This document shows, piece after piece, positions 61,043 through 64,000 of a stretch of 64,000 bases of DNA. The translations under genes were made by a program, and so were the position numbers. The stretch lies in assembly GCA_018304465.1 (NCBI GenBank), contig JAGVWC010000011.1, positions 87,757-151,756 of the forward strand. The letters run 5' to 3'. The notes beneath the pieces are model-generated. The model saw only the letters and a program-made list of their open reading frames with translations. It made no database searches and had not been told where the DNA came from. The stretch comes from Candidatus Iainarchaeum sp. (GTDB lineage Archaea > Iainarchaeota > Iainarchaeia > Iainarchaeales > JAGVWC01). Position 1 is the stretch's first letter; the number at the start of each line of letters is the position of its first letter.

Positions 61043-61484
61043 TATCCGCGACGACAAAATCATCCACGTATTCCTTGATTTCACCAGGAGAAATCTCCAG
61101 CAAGGTTTTGGAATTCCCTCCGCCCGAAAAAACGGAGGATTCCTGCATTACTTTTTCGTCACAAATCGTTTTGATGCCGAAAATACTGATGGGCGGCACC
61201 CCGCCGATTTCATACCCCGTGATCTCCAACACCTGTTTCGGATTGGCCAATTTCAATTGTTTGATTCCGAGCAAGGTTTTCACTTTTTCCATGTCCGCCT
61301 GGTCGCTTCCACGCAACAACAGCACAACGGGTTCACGGGTTTCATCCAGAAAAACAAGCGACTTGACGATACGCGAAAGCGGCGCCTGAACGAGTTTTGC
61401 CGCTTGAAAAGAAGAACCCACGTCGTCTTCGAACGGAATCAAACGAGCCTTAAGCTTGTTCACTACAATAAATTCGGATATCAT
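61029..61484 (-). CDS. YbaK/ProX-type aminoacyl-tRNA editing protein
   Basis: 151 residues from the ATG at 61484; the longer open frame is antisense to metK. Pattern of the YbaK fold: S-R-I-V-K-S-L-V-F-L-D, V-V-L-L-L-R-G-S-D-Q-A-D, G-Y-E-I-G-G-V-P-P and T-L-L-E-I-S-P-G-E. It hydrolyses mischarged tRNA (for instance Cys- or Ala-tRNA-Pro). A tRNA-Pro gene lies in the same window. Specificity not certain. Confidence 0.9.
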   Translation of the reverse strand: MISEFIVVNKLKARLIPFEDDVGSSFQAAKLVQAPLSRIVKSLVFLDETREPVVLLLRGSDQADMEKVKTLLGIKQLKLANPKQVLEITGYEIGGVPPISIFGIKTICDEKVMQESSVFSGGGNSKTLLEISPGEIKEYVDDFVVADITVN

Positions 61485-61533
61485 CGCACACCCCACACAA
61501 CTGAAAAAAGAAAAAAAGAAAAAGAAACCGGTA

Positions 61534-62730
61534 TTAAAAACCGGCAACCGCAGGGGCTTTGATTCCCGCTTTGGAAGCCAACAAGGCGGCCTTGTCGGTT
61601 TTTTCCCACGAAAAATCGGGGTCGTTTCGTCCAAAATGACCGTACGCCGCGGTTTTAGCGTAAATCGGACGCAACAAATCCAGTTCTTTGATGATGTCCG
61701 CCGGCTTGAGATGAAAAACCTCGCGTACGGCGTGTTCAATGACTTCTTCGGAAACCTTTGCCGTTCCTTCGGTATGAACGAGCACGGAAACCGGTTCGGC
61801 GACTCCGATGGCATACGCGAGTTGAATTTCGCATTGTTCGGCCAAGCCCGCGGCAACGATGTTTTTGGCAATGTAACGCGCCATATAGGCCGCACTACGA
61901 TCGACTTTGGTCGGGCATTTACCCGAAAAAGCGCCGCCGCCATGCGCCGAATGGCCGCCGTAAGAATCCACAATGATTTTTCGCCCGGTCAAACCGGTGT
62001 CAGCCGTTGGTCCACCCAATACAAAGCGACCGGTCGAATTGATGAACAGTTTCGTTTTTGCATCCAGCCATTTTCCGCAAACAGGCCGGATCACATGTTC
62101 CAAAATCTGTTCTCGCAACTCTTCCACAGACACGTTTTCGGAATGATGCGCTGCGATTACCACTGTTTCCAAGCGTTTGGCTTTTCCGTTTTCATACTCG
62201 ACGGTTACCTGGCTTTTTCCATCCGGAAACAAACCCGACACAATATTCTTTTTCCGCACTTCGGATAACCGCATGGTCAAACGATGCGCCAAAACAATGG
62301 TCAAGGGAAGAAACTCCGGAGTTTCGTTACACGCAAAACCAAACATCAAACCTTGATCGCCGGCGCCTTGCTCTTTAAACTCGCCTTCGCCTTCGTTCAC
62401 ACCCTGCGCAATATCCGGGCTTTGACTGTGAATCGCGCTTAAGACAGCGGCATTCTTGAAATCAAAACCAATTTCAGGATACACATACCCGATTTCCCGG
62501 ATCTTTTCGCGGGCAACATTCTGAAAATCCACTTTGGCTTTGGTGTTAATTTCCCCCGCCAAAATGCACAAATTCGTGGTCACAAGGGTTTCGATCCCGG
62601 TATGGGAATTGGGATCCTGCGCCAAACAAGCGTCCAAAATAGCATCGGAAATCTGATCCGCCACCTTATCCGGGTGTCCTTCGGTCACAGACTCGGATGA
62701 AAACAAATAGTTACCCTTCTTTATAGACAT
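61534..62730 (-). CDS. metK: S-adenosylmethionine synthase, bacterial type
   Basis: 398 residues. Makes SAM from methionine and ATP. Seen: [37 protein letters not shown] and [16 protein letters not shown]. This is the bacterial/eukaryal MAT, not the divergent archaeal MAT, so it is likely transferred. GGAGG ribosome site ahead of the ATG. Divergent from the HTH-CBS regulator over 112 bases. With ahcY at 21 kb it completes the methyl cycle. Confidence 0.95.
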   Translation of the reverse strand: MSIKKGNYLFSSESVTEGHPDKVADQISDAILDACLAQDPNSHTGIETLVTTNLCILAGEINTKAKVDFQNVAREKIREIGYVYPEIGFDFKNAAVLSAIHSQSPDIAQGVNEGEGEFKEQGAGDQGLMFGFACNETPEFLPLTIVLAHRLTMRLSEVRKKNIVSGLFPDGKSQVTVEYENGKAKRLETVVIAAHHSENVSVEELREQILEHVIRPVCGKWLDAKTKLFINSTGRFVLGGPTADTGLTGRKIIVDSYGGHSAHGGGAFSGKCPTKVDRSAAYMARYIAKNIVAAGLAEQCEIQLAYAIGVAEPVSVLVHTEGTAKVSEEVIEHAVREVFHLKPADIIKELDLLRPIYAKTAAYGHFGRNDPDFSWEKTDKAALLASKAGIKAPAVAGF

Positions 62731-62792
62731 AAAAATCCTCCAAGCGATGAAATAATAGTGCCTCGAATTTTATTAATAATATTTGACAAAAA

Positions 62793-62834
62793 TATTCCAA
62801 TCAGAATACCATTTTTATGCCTTTTGGTGCATAA
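62793..62834. promoter_or_regulatory. Inverted repeats in the metK/HTH-CBS divergent promoter
   Basis: TATTC-N6-GAATA at 62793-62808 and TTATGC-N8-GCATAA at 62815-62834 lie between metK and the HTH-CBS gene. The second covers the likely TATA region of the HTH-CBS gene (ATG at 62843). Either could be its operator. Confidence 0.5.
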
Positions 62835-62842
62835 GCTAATTC

Positions 62843-63427
62843 ATGCTACCCCAATTATCAGACATCAAAATCCGCCGCAAACAACTCGGAATCACGCAAA
62901 GCGAACTCGCACAGCAAACATCGGTTTCCCAATCACTCATCGCCAAAATCGAATCCGGAAAAGTGATTCCAAGCTACGAAAACGCCAAAAAACTGTTCGA
63001 TTACCTGGATTCCGTCGAGGAAAAAAACCAGTTGATCGCCGGAGACCTGATGAACGACAAAGTCGTATTCATCGAAGCGGATTCACCGGTGAAAAAAGCG
63101 GTGCGATTGATGGAACAATACTCCGTATCCCAATTGCCCGTGGTCCGAAACGGACACGTCGTTGGAACCATCGATGAAAAAGACGTGTTAGGCCAAATAG
63201 GCAAAAGCAAAAATCCGGAACAAATCGCTTCTTCGCGGGTTGAAGACATCATGACTGACGCTTTGCCGCAAATCTCGAAAACATCCCCGTTCAAAATCGT
63301 CTCCGCACTCATGCAACACCACAACGCCGTGCTCGTGATGGAAAAAGGAAAAATCATTGGAATCCTGTCCAAATCCGATTTATTGAAATTAATCCTGAAT
63401 CAAAAACGGAAAATCATCCAATTTTGA
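62843..63427 (+). CDS. XRE-type HTH regulator with a CBS pair
   Basis: 194 residues. Residues ~8-62 are an XRE helix-turn-helix (L-G-I-T-Q-S-E-L-A-Q-Q-T-S-V-S-Q-S-L-I), then two CBS motifs (D-L-M-N-D-K-V-V-F-I to G-T-I-D-E-K-D-V, and D-I-M-T-D-A-L-P to G-I-L-S-K-S-D-L). CBS pairs bind adenosyl ligands such as AMP, ATP or SAM. Divergent from metK across a region with inverted repeats, so it may sense SAM or adenylates and control metK. Inferred from context. Confidence 0.9.
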   Translation: MLPQLSDIKIRRKQLGITQSELAQQTSVSQSLIAKIESGKVIPSYENAKKLFDYLDSVEEKNQLIAGDLMNDKVVFIEADSPVKKAVRLMEQYSVSQLPVVRNGHVVGTIDEKDVLGQIGKSKNPEQIASSRVEDIMTDALPQISKTSPFKIVSALMQHHNAVLVMEKGKIIGILSKSDLLKLILNQKRKIIQF

Positions 63428-63435
63428 ATTCGAAA

Positions 63436-64000
63436 CTATTTTTTGAAATACTCGTATCCGATCGCGCCCAACGCCAACACGATCACACTGATGGAAACCC
63501 ACAAAATCGGATCGGATTCCGAAACCGGTGCCAATTGCTGCGAAACATTCGTACACACACCCGCTTTGCACACGCTTCCCACATCACACGGCTCCCCCTC
63601 AGGTAATTGTCCCCCATAACACTGATTACGAATACAACGGCTAATACTGCACGCGGTGGAGACACCACAATCCGCATCTTTTTCACACGCTTTATTCTGC
63701 GGAACCAACGGAACCGTCACCGGATTCTGGCTTCCCGTCGGACTCGGAACAGTCACATCCAGGATTTCTCCCGGTTGTCTCCCGCAGTCCGTTGGACACG
63801 TGCGATCCGATTCTTGCACATCGCAAATCCCGTTTCCACAGCCAACCGCACAATCAAACGGACACGAAAAATTATTTTCGGTATGCGTACACGCACGATC
63901 ACCGCAAACGTTGGGACAATCCAAGGGACATACCGACGCATTTTCATCCACTTCACAAATATTGTTACCGCACGAAACACTCGTTGAACCGCCGCCAGCA
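63436..64000 (-). CDS. Cys-rich surface protein with C-terminal membrane helix, 5' part beyond the window
   Basis: The frame is open to the right edge (a GTG at 63951 is internal, not the start), so at least 187 residues are seen and the N-terminus is missing. The visible part begins with Gly/Ser-rich sequence, then Cys modules C-G-N-N-I-C-E, C-P-L-D-C, C-G-D-R-A-C, C-P-F-D-C, C-G-N-G-I-C-D, C-P-T-D-C, a short linker, further Cys pairs, and a C-terminal helix (W-V-S-I-S-V-I-V-L-A-L-G-A-I-G) with Y-F-K-K after it. Surface-anchored through its C-terminus, with modules like those at 2870. Confidence 0.8.
   Translation of the reverse strand, partial: AGGGSTSVSCGNNICEVDENASVCPLDCPNVCGDRACTHTENNFSCPFDCAVGCGNGICDVQESDRTCPTDCGRQPGEILDVTVPSPTGSQNPVTVPLVPQNKACEKDADCGVSTACSISRCIRNQCYGGQLPEGEPCDVGSVCKAGVCTNVSQQLAPVSESDPILWVSISVIVLALGAIGYEYFKK

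Noticed and set aside
61485..61973. Upstream extension of the YbaK-type gene
   Set aside because: Antisense to metK; the family start is the ATG at 61484.
62731..62842. SAM riboswitch ahead of metK
   Set aside because: Only 112 bases shared by two divergent promoters, A/T-rich, without the conserved helices of known SAM riboswitches.

Overview
The window reads as a chromosome segment of a small-genome archaeon, most likely from the DPANN group and possibly Diapherotrites-like. Archaeal markers include diphthine synthase beside DUF357 and DUF63, a Trm5/Taw2-type tRNA methyltransferase, the Ino1/archaetidylinositol-phosphate route, NucS with a PCNA-binding tail, TrmB, SprT-like and DHH proteins, a tRNA-Pro with an intron at 37/38, and TATA boxes about 25-35 bases before many starts. 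Bacterial-type genes are mixed in: UvrA, UvrB, UvrC, a bacterial-type MetK, a SufS-like desulfurase, PadR and RelE-type toxin-antitoxin pairs. Coding density is high and no stretch over 300 bases lacks a gene. The lineage is inferred from gene content only.

Layout. 1-9.8 kb is accessory: a cut-off VOC enzyme, surface lipoproteins (one with two DUF4382 domains), a Cys-rich anchored glycoside-hydrolase-like protein, orphan basic proteins and a toxin-antitoxin pair. 9.8-18 kb holds scpA, uvrC, an orphan, uvrA and uvrB. 18-22.3 kb holds a TrmB regulator divergent from a methyltransferase/class-V aminotransferase pair, then S-adenosylhomocysteine hydrolase. 22.4-24.9 kb holds an MgtE-N/CBS protein coupled to an NRAMP-like carrier. 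24.9-29.7 kb is an archaeal core block (zinc ribbon, PfkB kinase, adenylate kinase, Trm5-like, DUF63, dphB, DUF357). 29.7-31.8 kb is a second accessory island (toxin-antitoxin pair, M29-type peptidase). 31.8-38 kb carries housekeeping and repair genes. 38-44 kb is a minus-strand extracellular polysaccharide cluster. 44-49 kb has enolase and the inositol-lipid genes. 49-57 kb has tRNA-Pro, pyrG, TraB and small proteins. 57-63 kb has a degenerate CDP-alcohol transferase, a PHP protein, a SufS-like enzyme, metK and a divergent HTH-CBS regulator. A Cys-rich membrane protein runs off the right edge.

Main discovery candidate. The last ~20 codons of scpA (encoding the WEDIFIRWNKNQ region), its stop codon and ~12 following bases recur as decayed, same-orientation copies that punctuate the two accessory regions (0.8-9.9 kb, headed by the intact scpA, and 29.7-31.8 kb, with no scpA). 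Genes between copies are toxin-antitoxin pairs, basic orphan proteins, lipoproteins and an M29-type peptidase. Copies differ from one another largely at third codon positions, so they look like former functional scpA ends. This suggests a mobile-cassette or integrative-element system that repeatedly targets the 3' end of scpA and restores it, leaving old ends behind like growth rings. No recombinase is recognisable in the window.

Other points of interest: a UvrC without its C-terminal helix-hairpin-helix domain, an NRAMP relative with a non-canonical metal site coupled to an MgtE-type sensor, a processive GT2/lyase/deacetylase polysaccharide cluster, an HTH-CBS regulator divergent from metK, and two enzyme-family members (HAD, CDP-alcohol transferase) lacking key catalytic residues.
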